Positions 9,008-17,075 of a DNA stretch of 64,000 bases are shown here, piece by piece. The notes below the pieces were generated by a model. It was not told where the DNA came from, made no database searches, and saw only the letters and a list, made by a program, of their open reading frames with translations. The position numbers were made by a program, and so were the translations under genes. The DNA is taken from assembly GCF_958405895.1 (NCBI RefSeq), contig NZ_CATZAR010000014.1. One strand, given 5' to 3'. The stretch comes from Ralstonia thomasii (lineage in GTDB: Bacteria; Pseudomonadota; Gammaproteobacteria; Burkholderiales; Burkholderiaceae). Numbering within the stretch: the stretch's first letter is position 1; every line of letters starts with the position of its first letter.

Positions 9008-9019
9008 TATTGTACAATA
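9008..9019. promoter_or_regulatory. Palindromic divergent -10 region between cytochrome c4 and engB
   Basis: The 12-bp perfect palindrome TATTGTACAATA contains the -10-like hexamer TACAAT on both strands, head to head. The two flanking genes diverge from here. No good -35 element is seen on either side, so the promoter call is tentative. Confidence 0.45.
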
Positions 9020-9092
9020 ACACCTCTGCAATGCGACCTCGCGGCGCAGCAACCACGCAGTTCTGAACTGCAGTTTACAGGTACTGCCGCGC

Positions 9093-9794
9093 ATGTCGCT
9101 CCTGCATCAAGCCCGTTTCTTCATCACCGTCAATCATCTGCGTGATTTACCGGCGACCGCCGTGCCGGAAGTCGCGTTTGCGGGCCGCTCCAACGCAGGC
9201 AAGTCCACTGCGATCAACATCCTGTGCAATCAGAAGCGGCTGGCTTTCTCCAGTAAGACGCCCGGCCGGACGCAGCACATCAACTATTTCTCGGTGATGC
9301 CCGCCAAGGCGGAAGACCCGCTCGGCTTCTTGGTCGACCTGCCCGGTTACGGCTATGCCGAAGCGCCTGGCGAGACCAAGTCGCACTGGGTCCATCTGCT
9401 GGGCGACTACGTCAAGGCGCGCCAGCAACTCGCCGGCCTGGTCATCATGATGGATGCGCGTCGTCCATTCACCGACCTCGATTGTCAGATGGTCGAGTGG
9501 TTCCTGCCGACGGGCAAGCCGATCCACGTGCTGCTCACGAAGGCGGACAAGCTGACCAACAACGACGCCTCGCGCGCGCTCATGGCGGCACGCAAGGTGC
9601 TGGCCGACTACCGCGCGCAGATCGACGGCGATGTATCGCTGACGGTGCAGTTGTTCTCCAGCCTGAAACGTCGCGGCATCGAAGAGGCGCAGCGAATTGT
9701 CGCAGGTTGGCTGTGCCTGCCCGAGGCGCTGGAAGCGGAGCCGCAAGCCGAGCCGGCAAAAAAAACCCCGTCGCCAAACGCGCAACGGGGGTAA
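9093..9794 (+). CDS. engB: Ribosome-assembly GTPase EngB (YihA/YsxC)
   Basis: This essential GTPase acts in assembly of the 50S subunit. The G motifs are all present: G1 GRSNAGKST, a threonine-containing G2 in SKTPGRTQH, G3 DLPGYG and G4 TKADK. The 233-residue length is slightly long because of a C-terminal tail of about 20 residues rich in E, A, P and K (EPQAEPAKKTPSPNAQRG). The DNA of that tail also encodes a terminator on the other strand. It is divergent from the cytochrome c4 gene, a common arrangement in proteobacteria. Confidence 0.95.
   Translation: MSLLHQARFFITVNHLRDLPATAVPEVAFAGRSNAGKSTAINILCNQKRLAFSSKTPGRTQHINYFSVMPAKAEDPLGFLVDLPGYGYAEAPGETKSHWVHLLGDYVKARQQLAGLVIMMDARRPFTDLDCQMVEWFLPTGKPIHVLLTKADKLTNNDASRALMAARKVLADYRAQIDGDVSLTVQLFSSLKRRGIEEAQRIVAGWLCLPEALEAEPQAEPAKKTPSPNAQRG
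9758..9790 (-). terminator. Antisense terminator embedded in the 3' end of engB
   Basis: Read on the minus strand, the stem CCCCGT / ACGGGG with a 13-base loop is followed by eight T. No minus-strand gene ends here: the next minus-strand gene to the right is dsbD, 1.1 kb away and convergent with hemB. It may stop antisense read-through. Confidence 0.6.
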
Positions 9795-9944
9795 CGACCC
9801 CATCGAGCCATCGATGGGAACCCGCGTCAGGGAGGAGCCGCGGGGGACGCCGCATCAGCGTCGCTGGCGCATTGTCCGTGCATAAGATGGATAATCGTGT
9901 CAAAGGTTTCCAAACTTCACAGTGTGTTCTTAGGGTCTGCTGAA

Positions 9945-10940
9945 ATGATCGCAAGCTTCCCCGATCATCGTCCGCGCCGCATGCGCCGCGACGATTTCTC
10001 CCGCCGCATGATGCGCGAGTCGCGCCTCACCGCCGACGACCTGATCTACCCGGTCTTCATCCTCGAAGGCACCAACGTGCGACAGGCCGTGCCGTCGATG
10101 CCAGGTGTGGAGCGGGTGTCGGTCGACGTGCTGCTGAGCGTGGCCGAGCAGTGCGTGCAGCTGGGCGTACCGGTGCTGGCGCTCTTCCCCGTGATCGAGC
10201 CGTCGCTCAAAACGCCGGATGGTATCGAGGCCACCCATGCCGATGGCCTGATCCCGCGTGCGGTGAAGGCCCTCAAGGCGCGCTTCCCTGAACTGGGCAT
10301 CCTGACCGATGTGGCGCTCGATCCGTACACGAGTCATGGCCAGGACGGCGTGCTCGACGCCAACGGCTACGTGCTCAACGAAGAGACGGTCGACATCCTG
10401 ATGCGCCAGGCACTGGTGCAGGCCGAGGCTGGCGTGGACATCGTTGCGCCGTCGGACATGATGGACGGCCGCATCGGCGCGATCCGCTTGGCGCTGGAGA
10501 ACGACGACCACACCTACACCCGCATCATGGCTTACGCGGCCAAGTACGCTTCGGCGTTCTACGGCCCGTTCCGTGATGCAGTGGGCTCGGCCGCCAACCT
10601 GGGCAAGAGCAACAAGATGACTTACCAGATGGACCCGGCCAACTCGGACGAGGCTCTGCGCGAAGTGGCACTCGACATCGCCGAAGGCGCCGACATGGTG
10701 ATGGTCAAGCCCGGCATGCCGTATCTCGACATCGTGCGACGCGTGAAGGATGAGTTCCGCTTCCCGACCTACGTCTATCAGGTCAGTGGTGAATACGCGA
10801 TGCTGAAAGCCGCTGCGCAGAACGGCTGGCTGGATCACGACAAGGTCGTGCTGGAGTCGCTGCTGGCGTTCAAGCGCGCCGGCGCGAACGGCATCCTGAC
10901 GTACTTCGCATTGGACGCCGCCCGCCTGCTGCGCGCGTAG
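9945..10940 (+). CDS. hemB: Delta-aminolevulinic acid dehydratase (porphobilinogen synthase)
   Basis: HemB condenses two 5-aminolevulinate molecules to porphobilinogen in haem synthesis. The 331-residue protein has the Schiff-base lysine region MVKPGMPYLD and YGPFRDAVGS. The metal segment near residues 122-135 reads DVALDPYTSHGQDG, so the three cysteines of zinc-type enzymes are replaced, which predicts a Mg2+/K+-dependent type. The ATG at 9945 (MIASFPDHRPRRMR) is chosen because family members begin just before the RPRRMRR segment. Its stop abuts the convergent dsbD stop with no spacer. Confidence 0.95.
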   Translation: MIASFPDHRPRRMRRDDFSRRMMRESRLTADDLIYPVFILEGTNVRQAVPSMPGVERVSVDVLLSVAEQCVQLGVPVLALFPVIEPSLKTPDGIEATHADGLIPRAVKALKARFPELGILTDVALDPYTSHGQDGVLDANGYVLNEETVDILMRQALVQAEAGVDIVAPSDMMDGRIGAIRLALENDDHTYTRIMAYAAKYASAFYGPFRDAVGSAANLGKSNKMTYQMDPANSDEALREVALDIAEGADMVMVKPGMPYLDIVRRVKDEFRFPTYVYQVSGEYAMLKAAAQNGWLDHDKVVLESLLAFKRAGANGILTYFALDAARLLRA

Positions 10941-12758
10941 TCAGGCCGTCGGCTTGGCTGCCTGCGTCGTGCCGATCGTGCGACGCAGGCTTTCCAGAAA
11001 CGTGTCGGCGCGCTCATAGCCGACCACACGAGCTTTCAGTTCGCGACCCTGCGCATCGAAGAAGATCGTGCCGGGCGGGCCGAACAAGCCGAAGCGCTTG
11101 AGCAGTACTTGGTCATCCGCACTGTTGGCAGTCACGTCAGCCTGCAGCAGCACCACATCGGCAAGCGCCTTGCGCACCCGCGTATCGGTAAAGGTCAGGC
11201 GCTCCATTTCCTTGCAGCTCACACACCAGTCGGCGTAGAAATCGAGCATCACCGCACGGCCCGACGCGCTCGCGTTGCGCACTTCGGCATCGAGTTCAGC
11301 GATGCTCTTCACCCGCTTGAATGTCACCCCGTGTGCCTCAGCTTGCGCGGATGCGCCCGCCGATGCGCGAATCAGTCCGGACAGCGGCTGTAGCGGATCG
11401 CGACCGCCGGCGGCGACTCCGACCAGTTGCGCTGCGCCAGCCAGCGCGAGCACCACACCCGCGACCTTGCCCAAGCGCTGCACGTTGCCGGCGCCGTCGG
11501 GCAACGAATCGAATGTCCGCAGAAACACGGCCGCACCGATCAGCAAGCCACCCCACGCAATCATCACTGCCCACGCCGGCAACACCGGCTGCACGATCCA
11601 CAGCGCCACAGCCAGCAGGATGAAACCGAACACCGCCTTGGTGACGATCAACCAATGGCCCGCGCGCGGCAGCAGGTTGCCCGCGCCTACACCCACGAGC
11701 ACGAGCGGTACCCCCATGCCGATCGACATCGCAAACAACGCCATACCGCCGATCGCGGCGTTGCCGGTCTGCGCGATATAGGCCAGCGCGCCCGCCAACG
11801 CCGGCGTCACACACGGCGACACTATCAACGCCGAAAGCGCGCCCATCACGACCGCGCCAACAATCTCGCCGCCGCCATGCTTGCTGGAGGCTTTTGTCAG
11901 GTGATCGCGCCAAGCTGCCGGCAACTGCAGTTCATACAGCCCGAACATCGACAGCGACAGCGCTACCATCAATACGGCAAACGCGCCCAGCACCCAGGCG
12001 TTCTGCAGCGCGGCTTGCAGGCCCTGCCCGGCTAAGCCGGCTGCCACCCCTACGGCGGTATAGACGAAGGCCATCCCGAGCACGTAGGCCACCGACACGA
12101 TCGCTGCGCGCGAACGCGTCGCGTGCTCGCCGACCACGATCGCCGACAGGATCGGCAGCATCGGGAGCACACACGGCGTGAAGGTAAGCAACAGACCGAG
12201 CCCAAAGAACAACGCCGCAATCGCGCCAAGGTTGCCGCTACCCAGCGTGCTGGCGATGCGGCCGAGTGCGTCGCCACCGCCGGCGGAAGGCGCCGCCGGG
12301 GAAGCCGCTGCGGGTTCCACATGGAACCGGCTCTTCATCGGCGGATAACACAGGCCTTGATCCGCGCACCCCTGCGACGTGACGATCAGCGTGAATGGCG
12401 CCGTCGCGTTCCGCGCCTTCACATGGAATGCGATTTCATGGCGATAGGTTTCGACATCCTTGTTGAACGTCTCGTCGAATTTGACCTTGCCTGCCGGCAT
12501 GTCGAGGAGTGCGAGTGCGACAGCTGCCGGATCCGCCGCCACCGCGAAGCGCTCACGGTACATGTAGTAGCCATCAGCAATCGCGAACTTGACTTCGACG
12601 GTCTGGCCGTCGACCTGCGTGGCGGAGAAGCGGAACGCCTGCTCGGGTGGCAGGAAATCGTCAGCAGCATGTGCAGGCATGCACAGCGTCGCCACCGCGA
12701 CCAGCAGCATCGCCAACTGCATCACACGCCGCACGGACACGAACGAAGAGAAGGTCAT
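10941..12758 (-). CDS. dsbD: Thiol:disulfide interchange protein DsbD
   Basis: DsbD carries electrons from cytoplasmic thioredoxin across the inner membrane to periplasmic disulfide isomerases and cytochrome c maturation. The 605-residue protein has a signal peptide (to about residue 32), an N-terminal alpha domain with the cysteine pair CADQGLCYPP (131 and 137), a membrane domain with the redox cysteines in FTPCVLPMLPI and IVSPCVTPAL, and a C-terminal thioredoxin domain with WCVSCK. All six cysteines are present. It is the second gene after cutA. Confidence 0.96.
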   Translation of the reverse strand: MTFSSFVSVRRVMQLAMLLVAVATLCMPAHAADDFLPPEQAFRFSATQVDGQTVEVKFAIADGYYMYRERFAVAADPAAVALALLDMPAGKVKFDETFNKDVETYRHEIAFHVKARNATAPFTLIVTSQGCADQGLCYPPMKSRFHVEPAAASPAAPSAGGGDALGRIASTLGSGNLGAIAALFFGLGLLLTFTPCVLPMLPILSAIVVGEHATRSRAAIVSVAYVLGMAFVYTAVGVAAGLAGQGLQAALQNAWVLGAFAVLMVALSLSMFGLYELQLPAAWRDHLTKASSKHGGGEIVGAVVMGALSALIVSPCVTPALAGALAYIAQTGNAAIGGMALFAMSIGMGVPLVLVGVGAGNLLPRAGHWLIVTKAVFGFILLAVALWIVQPVLPAWAVMIAWGGLLIGAAVFLRTFDSLPDGAGNVQRLGKVAGVVLALAGAAQLVGVAAGGRDPLQPLSGLIRASAGASAQAEAHGVTFKRVKSIAELDAEVRNASASGRAVMLDFYADWCVSCKEMERLTFTDTRVRKALADVVLLQADVTANSADDQVLLKRFGLFGPPGTIFFDAQGRELKARVVGYERADTFLESLRRTIGTTQAAKPTA

Positions 12759-12776
12759 ATCAACGCCAAACAAACA

Positions 12777-13115
12777 TCAATTGGAAGACATGCGCGTTTC
12801 GTCGGCCACCCACGCAAGATACGCCGGCAACCCCGCAGCCACCGGCACAGCGATGATCTCGGGAACCTCGTACGGGTGCGCCTTCCGTAGCGCGACTTCC
12901 AACGCAGGGTAGGCTGCGCCCGTGGTCTTGATCAGCAGCGGGATCTCGGTGGCGTGCTCGATCGCGCCGTTCCACCAATACGTCGACGCGCAAGCCGGCA
13001 AGCGATTGACGCACGCCGCTGCGCGAGATTCCAGCACGGCCGTCGTCACGCGATCCGCGCTATCGGCGTCGGGTAGATTGGTCAGCACCAGCAGCACTTC
13101 GGTTCCTGCAGACAT
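12777..13115 (-). CDS. cutA: Divalent-cation tolerance protein CutA
   Basis: This small trimeric protein of 112 residues is linked to copper tolerance, though its true function is unsettled. The family core ACVNRLPACASTYWWNG and the C-terminal HPYEVPEIIAVPV are clear. The ATG at 13115 (MSAGTEVLL) is used; the reading frame stays open far upstream into rplQ, but that extension has no family similarity. The stop is 18 bases before dsbD, the same order as in many proteobacteria. Confidence 0.93.
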   Translation of the reverse strand: MSAGTEVLLVLTNLPDADSADRVTTAVLESRAAACVNRLPACASTYWWNGAIEHATEIPLLIKTTGAAYPALEVALRKAHPYEVPEIIAVPVAAGLPAYLAWVADETRMSSN

Positions 13116-13162
13116 AGATACTCCAGAAGCGCACGCCGATGGCAGACCACCGAAGCAGGCAA

Positions 13163-13192
13163 CAAAAAAGCCAGGGTACGATCCTGGCTTCA
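13163..13192 (-). terminator. Terminator of the alpha operon after rplQ
   Basis: On the minus strand GAAGCCAGG, a short loop and CCTGGCTT are followed by TTTTG. It lies about 80 bases past the rplQ stop and before the cutA start, so it closes the ribosomal supercluster. Confidence 0.9.
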
Positions 13193-13270
13193 TTGTAATG
13201 CGCGCGGCTGCACGCATTCTGGGGCTTGGCCAGCGCGACGCCATGTCGCACCGGCAAACCTGAGCTGACC

Positions 13271-13669
13271 TTACTCGGCAGCGCCGTCGACTTCCACAGC
13301 CTCGGCAACTTCCGGACGGTCGAGCAGCTCCACCAGCGCCATCGGCGCATTGTCGCCCTGGCGGAAGCCGAACTTCAGGATGCGGGTGTAGCCGCCCGGA
13401 CGGGTCGCGAAACGCGGACCCAGTTCGTTGAACAGCTTGGTAACCATGTCGCGGTCGCGCAGACGGGCGAATGCCAGACGGCGGTTGGCGACGGTGTCCT
13501 TCTTGGCCAGCGTGATCAGAGGCTCGACAACCTTGCGCAGTTCCTTGGCCTTCGGCACGGTGGTCTTGATCAGCTCGTGCTGCAGCAGCGAGTTGGACAT
13601 GTTGCGCAGCATCGCGAGACGGTGCGACGAAGTGCGGTTCAGTTTCCGCAAACCATGACGGTGACGCAT
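13271..13669 (-). CDS. rplQ: 50S ribosomal protein L17
   Basis: This 132-residue large-subunit protein sits near the peptide exit side. The N-terminal MRHRHGLRKLNRTSSHR and the NELGPRFATRPGGYTRILK segment are diagnostic. A short acidic tail ends AEAVEVDGAAE. It is the last gene of the alpha operon, downstream of rpoA. Confidence 0.97.
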   Translation of the reverse strand: MRHRHGLRKLNRTSSHRLAMLRNMSNSLLQHELIKTTVPKAKELRKVVEPLITLAKKDTVANRRLAFARLRDRDMVTKLFNELGPRFATRPGGYTRILKFGFRQGDNAPMALVELLDRPEVAEAVEVDGAAE

Positions 13670-13823
13670 GATGATTCCTTCTTAAGAGTGTTTGACCAGC
13701 TCTTCTATCGCCGCCGCTCGTATAACGCTGCGTGGCGCGGGCCGGTAGTCTTACCAATAAGCCACCCAAACGGCGATGGCGGGAAAACCGGCCGATGCTC
13801 GCGCACCGGCCGACAATTGCAAC

Positions 13824-14804
13824 TTACTTCTCGAGACCTGCCGGCGGCCAGTTCTCGAGCTTCATGCCGAGCGTCAGGCCACGCGATGCGAGGACTTCCT
13901 TGATCTCGTTGAGCGACTTGCGCCCCAGGTTCGGGGTCTTGAGCAGTTCGTTCTCGGTGCGCTGGATGAGGTCGCCGATGTAATAGATGTTTTCAGCCTT
14001 CAGGCAGTTGGCCGAACGCACCGTCAGTTCCAAGTCGTCGACCGGGCGCAGCAGGATCGGATCGATCTGCGGCGCGCGGGCGGCGGCGGCCTCAGCGGCG
14101 CTTTCGGTACCTTCCAGGGCAGCGAACACCGACAGCTGATCAACCAGGATGCGAGCCGACTGGCGGATCGCTTCTTCCGGCGAGATCACGCCGTTGGTCT
14201 CGATGTTCATCACCAGCTTGTCGAGATCGGTACGCTGCTCCACACGCGCAGACTCAACCGCGTACGACACACGGCGCACCGGTGCGAACGAGGCGTCCAG
14301 CACGATGCGGCCGATGACCTTGCTGGACTCATCGCCGAACTTGCGCACATTGCCCGGCACATAGCCGCGGCCTTGCTCGACCTTCAACTGCAGATCCAGC
14401 TTGCCACCAGCCGACAGGTTGGCGATCACGTGGCCCGGATTGATGATCTCGACGTCGTGCGGAAGCTCGATATCAGCGGCGGTGACCACACCTTCGCCTT
14501 CCTTGCGCAGCGACACCGTCACTTCATCACGGTTGTGCAGCTTGAACACCACACCCTTCAGGTTCAGCAGCAGGTTGACAACGTCTTCCTGCACGCCATC
14601 GATGGTGGAATATTCGTGGACGACCCCAGCGATCGTGACTTCGGTCGGGGCATAGCCGACCATCGACGACAGCAGCACGCGGCGCAGCGCGTTACCGAGC
14701 GTGTGGCCGTAGCCGCGCTCGAACGGTTCCATGACGACCTTCGCGTGATGATCGCCAAGCGGCTCAACCGCAATAATTTTGGGCTTCAGGAGTGCTGTTT
14801 GCAT
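13824..14804 (-). CDS. rpoA: RNA polymerase alpha subunit
   Basis: This is the 326-residue core RNA polymerase subunit. The N-terminal domain (dimerisation and beta/beta' contact) includes [17 protein letters not shown] linker rich in E and A precedes the C-terminal domain, where [16 protein letters not shown] residues ([20 protein letters not shown]) bind activators and UP elements. Length is normal. Gene order rpsD-rpoA-rplQ matches other proteobacteria. Confidence 0.98.
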
Positions 14805-14901
14805 TAGGTTGTCCTATTTCAATACCCTCGGCTCGTTACACCGATAAGGCTGACGGATTGGACTGGAAAGGTTCCATCGCGAACGTTGCGACGGAAGACG
14901 C

Positions 14902-14928
14902 ACGTGCCGCAATCGATTTGCGGCACGT
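14902..14928 (-). other. Perfect 11-bp intercistronic hairpin between rpsD and rpoA
   Basis: The arms ACGTGCCGCAA / TTGCGGCACGT surround a 5-base loop in a 239-base gap. There is no T-run, so simple termination is unlikely. It could set the rpoA:rpsD ratio by RNA processing or act in S4 control. Confidence 0.6.
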
Positions 14929-15043
14929 AACAATTCGGATTGGATCGACACCGAAGTGCTGCTGGCGCACGAACACAATGTCGTTGACGATGAGCGTCCC
15001 CAAAAAGGCACACGAGCCCGCACCTGCGGTACGGGCGTCGTCA

Positions 15044-15667
15044 TTAACGCGAATACAGTTCGACGATCAGGCTTTCGTTGATGTCGCCGGCGATATCTGC
15101 GCGATCCGGGGCTTGCTTGAAGGTGCCTTCCATCTTCTTGGCATCCACGGCAACCCAGATCGGGAAGCCGGACTGCTCAGCCAGCGTCAGCGACTCGGCA
15201 ATACGCACTTGCTTCTTCGACTTTTCGCGGATGGCAATGACGTCGCCCGACTTGACCTGAGCCGACGGCACGTTCAGCGCTTGACCATTCACCAGGATCG
15301 CCTTGTGCGACACCAGCTGACGCGCTTCCGCGCGGGTCGAGCCGAAGCCCATACGATAGACGACGTTGTCCAGGCGCGATTCCAGCAGTTGCAGCAAGGT
15401 TTCACCCGTGTTGCCCTTACGGCGATCGGCTTCAGCGAAGTAGCGGCGGAATTGACGCTCCAGCACACCGTAGATGCGCTTGACCTTCTGCTTTTCACGC
15501 AGCTGGTTGCCGTAGTCGGACGTTCGGGCGCCGGAAGTGCGGCCGTGCTGACCAGGCTTGCTGTCCAGCTTGCATTTGTCGGCGAGCGAGCGGCGTGCGC
15601 TCTTGAGGAAAAGGTCAGTACCTTCGCGGCGAGACAGTTTCGCCTTGGGGCCGGTATAGCGTGCCAC
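15044..15667 (-). CDS. rpsD: 30S ribosomal protein S4
   Basis: This primary 16S rRNA-binding assembly protein is also the usual translational repressor of the alpha operon. The 207 residues include the N-terminal MARYTGPKAKLSRREG and an S4 RNA-binding domain with RLDNVVYRMGFGSTRAEARQL. It lacks the N-terminal zinc cysteines (C-minus form). It has a separate 203-base leader with a possible promoter, unlike tightly packed neighbours. Confidence 0.98.
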   Translation of the reverse strand: MARYTGPKAKLSRREGTDLFLKSARRSLADKCKLDSKPGQHGRTSGARTSDYGNQLREKQKVKRIYGVLERQFRRYFAEADRRKGNTGETLLQLLESRLDNVVYRMGFGSTRAEARQLVSHKAILVNGQALNVPSAQVKSGDVIAIREKSKKQVRIAESLTLAEQSGFPIWVAVDAKKMEGTFKQAPDRADIAGDINESLIVELYSR

Positions 15668-15776
15668 GTTGCGTTCCTTCGTTATCAGTCATCCGTGGCA
15701 CACGGCCTCGGATGGTCCGCCTGCTCAGCCCTAACAACAGGACCGCAGCGAACAGTGGGCTTATGAAAAGACGAAA

Positions 15777-15813
15777 CCCGCCTTCCGGAAAACCCGGAAG
15801 ACAGGCAGGCGGG
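15777..15813 (-). promoter_or_regulatory. Nested hairpin in the rpsD leader
   Basis: The inner stem CTTCCGG / CCGGAAG closes a GTTTT loop, and the outer arms GCCCGCC / GGCGGG can pair around it. TTTCGTCTTTTC follows on the minus strand, so it might attenuate weakly. The inner 13-mer CCGGGTTTTCCGG recurs in the rpoB leader at 57842-57858. Confidence 0.6.
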
Positions 15814-15815
15814 CA

Positions 15816-15824
15816 AGTATAGCA
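15816..15824 (-). promoter_or_regulatory. Possible extended -10 promoter for rpsD-rpoA-rplQ
   Basis: TGCTATACT on the minus strand fits an extended -10 element. The best -35 candidate (TTGCTG) is 21 bases upstream, which is too far, so the call rests on the -10 alone. Confidence 0.4.
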
Positions 15825-15831
15825 CCCGCAG

Positions 15832-15861
15832 ACCGCCCCCGCCAGCAACTGGCGAGGGCGG
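15832..15861 (-). other. GC-rich hairpin directly after rpsK
   Basis: The 12-bp arms CCGCCCTCGCCA / TGGCGGGGGCGG have one weak pair and a 5-base loop. There is no T-run. It lies immediately past the rpsK stop and could be a processing or Rho-linked site. Confidence 0.5.
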
Positions 15862-15870
15862 CCGAATCAC

Positions 15871-16272
15871 TTAGATACGACGACGCTTCGGCGGACGGCA
15901 GCCGTTGTGGGGCACCGGCGTCACGTCTTCGATCAACTGGATCTTGATACCCAGGTTGTTCAGTGCGCGTACGGCCGATTCACGACCCGGGCCCGGGCCC
16001 TTGATGCGCACTTCCAGGTTCTTGATGCCTTGGTCCTGCGCCACGCGGCCAGCGCTCTCAGCGGCCACCTGGGCCGCGAACGGCGTCGACTTACGCGAGC
16101 CCTTGAAGCCTTGGCCACCCGACGTCGCCCACGACAGAGCATTGCCCTGACGGTCGGTGATCGTGATGATTGTGTTGTTGAACGACGCGTGAACGTGCGC
16201 GATGCCGTCGGCGACGTTCTTGCGAACCTTCTTGCGCGCGCGCTGGGCGGCGGTATTCGCTGCTTTTGCCAT
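15871..16272 (-). CDS. rpsK: 30S ribosomal protein S11
   Basis: This 133-residue protein of the 30S platform has the typical VHASFNNTIITITDRQGN and GPGPGRESAVRALN motifs and the basic end GCRPPKRRRI. It lies 24 bases after rpsM in the alpha operon. Confidence 0.98.
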   Translation of the reverse strand: MAKAANTAAQRARKKVRKNVADGIAHVHASFNNTIITITDRQGNALSWATSGGQGFKGSRKSTPFAAQVAAESAGRVAQDQGIKNLEVRIKGPGPGRESAVRALNNLGIKIQLIEDVTPVPHNGCRPPKRRRI

Positions 16273-16296
16273 AGTTCCTATCCTTTACCCGACGGA

Positions 16297-16662
16297 TTAC
16301 TTCTTGAGCGCGACGCCGGCCTTACGCGGACCCTTACGGGTACGGGCATTGGTGCGGGTACGCTGACCACGCATCGGCAGGCCCTTGCGATGGCGCACGC
16401 CACGGTAGCAGCCCAAATCCATCAGGCGCTTGATGTTCATCGTCGTTTCACGGCGCAGATCGCCTTCGACGAGGAACTTCTCGATTTCCTTACGCAGCGC
16501 GTCCTGGTCCGGATCCGTCAGGTCCTTGACCTTCTTGTCGGTCGGGATGCCAGTAGCCTCGCAAATCTTCTGAGCGCGCGAGCGGCCAATACCGTAGATC
16601 GCCGTCAGGCCAATCACGGTATGTTTGTGGTTGGGGATGTTGACCCCTGCGATACGTGCCAT
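16297..16662 (-). CDS. rpsM: 30S ribosomal protein S13
   Basis: This 121-residue protein of the 30S head makes bridges to the 50S subunit. [19 protein letters not shown] opens the protein, and the C-terminal basic tail contains [23 protein letters not shown] sequence (here [18 protein letters not shown]). It is the first gene of the alpha group and follows rpmJ. Confidence 0.98.
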
Positions 16663-16683
16663 TCGTCAATCCTCTTTGCGAAA

Positions 16684-16800
16684 TTAGCCTTGGCGCTGCT
16701 TATGACGCGGGTCCGACGAGCAGATCACACGCACCACGCCCTTGCGCTTGATGATTTTGCAGTTGCGGCAAATGCGCTTAACAGAAGCCAGCACTTTCAT
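16684..16800 (-). CDS. rpmJ: 50S ribosomal protein L36
   Basis: This very small gene encodes 38 residues beginning MKVLASVKRICRNCK. It is the zinc-binding (C-plus) form, with Cys11, Cys14, Cys27 and His33 as ligands. It lies between infA and rpsM as in other proteobacteria, with spacing of 30 and 21 bases. Confidence 0.96.
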   Translation of the reverse strand: MKVLASVKRICRNCKIIKRKGVVRVICSSDPRHKQRQG

Positions 16801-16830
16801 GATTTTCCTCTTCCTTCAATTCCAGTCCGC

Positions 16831-17049
16831 TCACTTCGCCCGGAATACGATGCGCGCGCGGGACAGATCATACGGGGTCAATTCGACCGTCACCTTGTCC
16901 CCGGGCAAGATGCGGATGTAATGCATACGCATCTTGCCGGAAATATGGCCTAACACTACGTGGCCGTTCTCTAGCTTGACGCGAAACGTTGCGTTGGGGA
17001 GGTTTTCCAGCACCTCGCCTTGCATCTGGATCACGTCATCTTTAGCCAT
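16831..17049 (-). CDS. infA: Translation initiation factor IF-1
   Basis: The 72-residue S1/OB-fold protein binds the 30S A site during initiation. It begins MAKDDVIQMQGEVLENLPNA and includes the family stretch GKMRMHYIRILPGDKV. It sits between secY and rpmJ at the end of the spc operon. Confidence 0.97.
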   Translation of the reverse strand: MAKDDVIQMQGEVLENLPNATFRVKLENGHVVLGHISGKMRMHYIRILPGDKVTVELTPYDLSRARIVFRAK

Positions 17050-17075
17050 GTCCTTTCAGGTTCGTGCGATCACTC

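Noticed and set aside
857..13200. Possible CRISPR array or mobile element among short repeats
   Set aside because: The repeats seen are simple terminators or GC-rich codon repeats. No spaced direct repeats, transposase or terminal inverted repeats were found anywhere in the window.
13116..13769. Long N-terminal extension of the cutA frame over rplQ
   Set aside because: It runs antiparallel-free but out of frame through rplQ and its terminator. CutA proteins are about 110 residues and start at the ATG at 13115.
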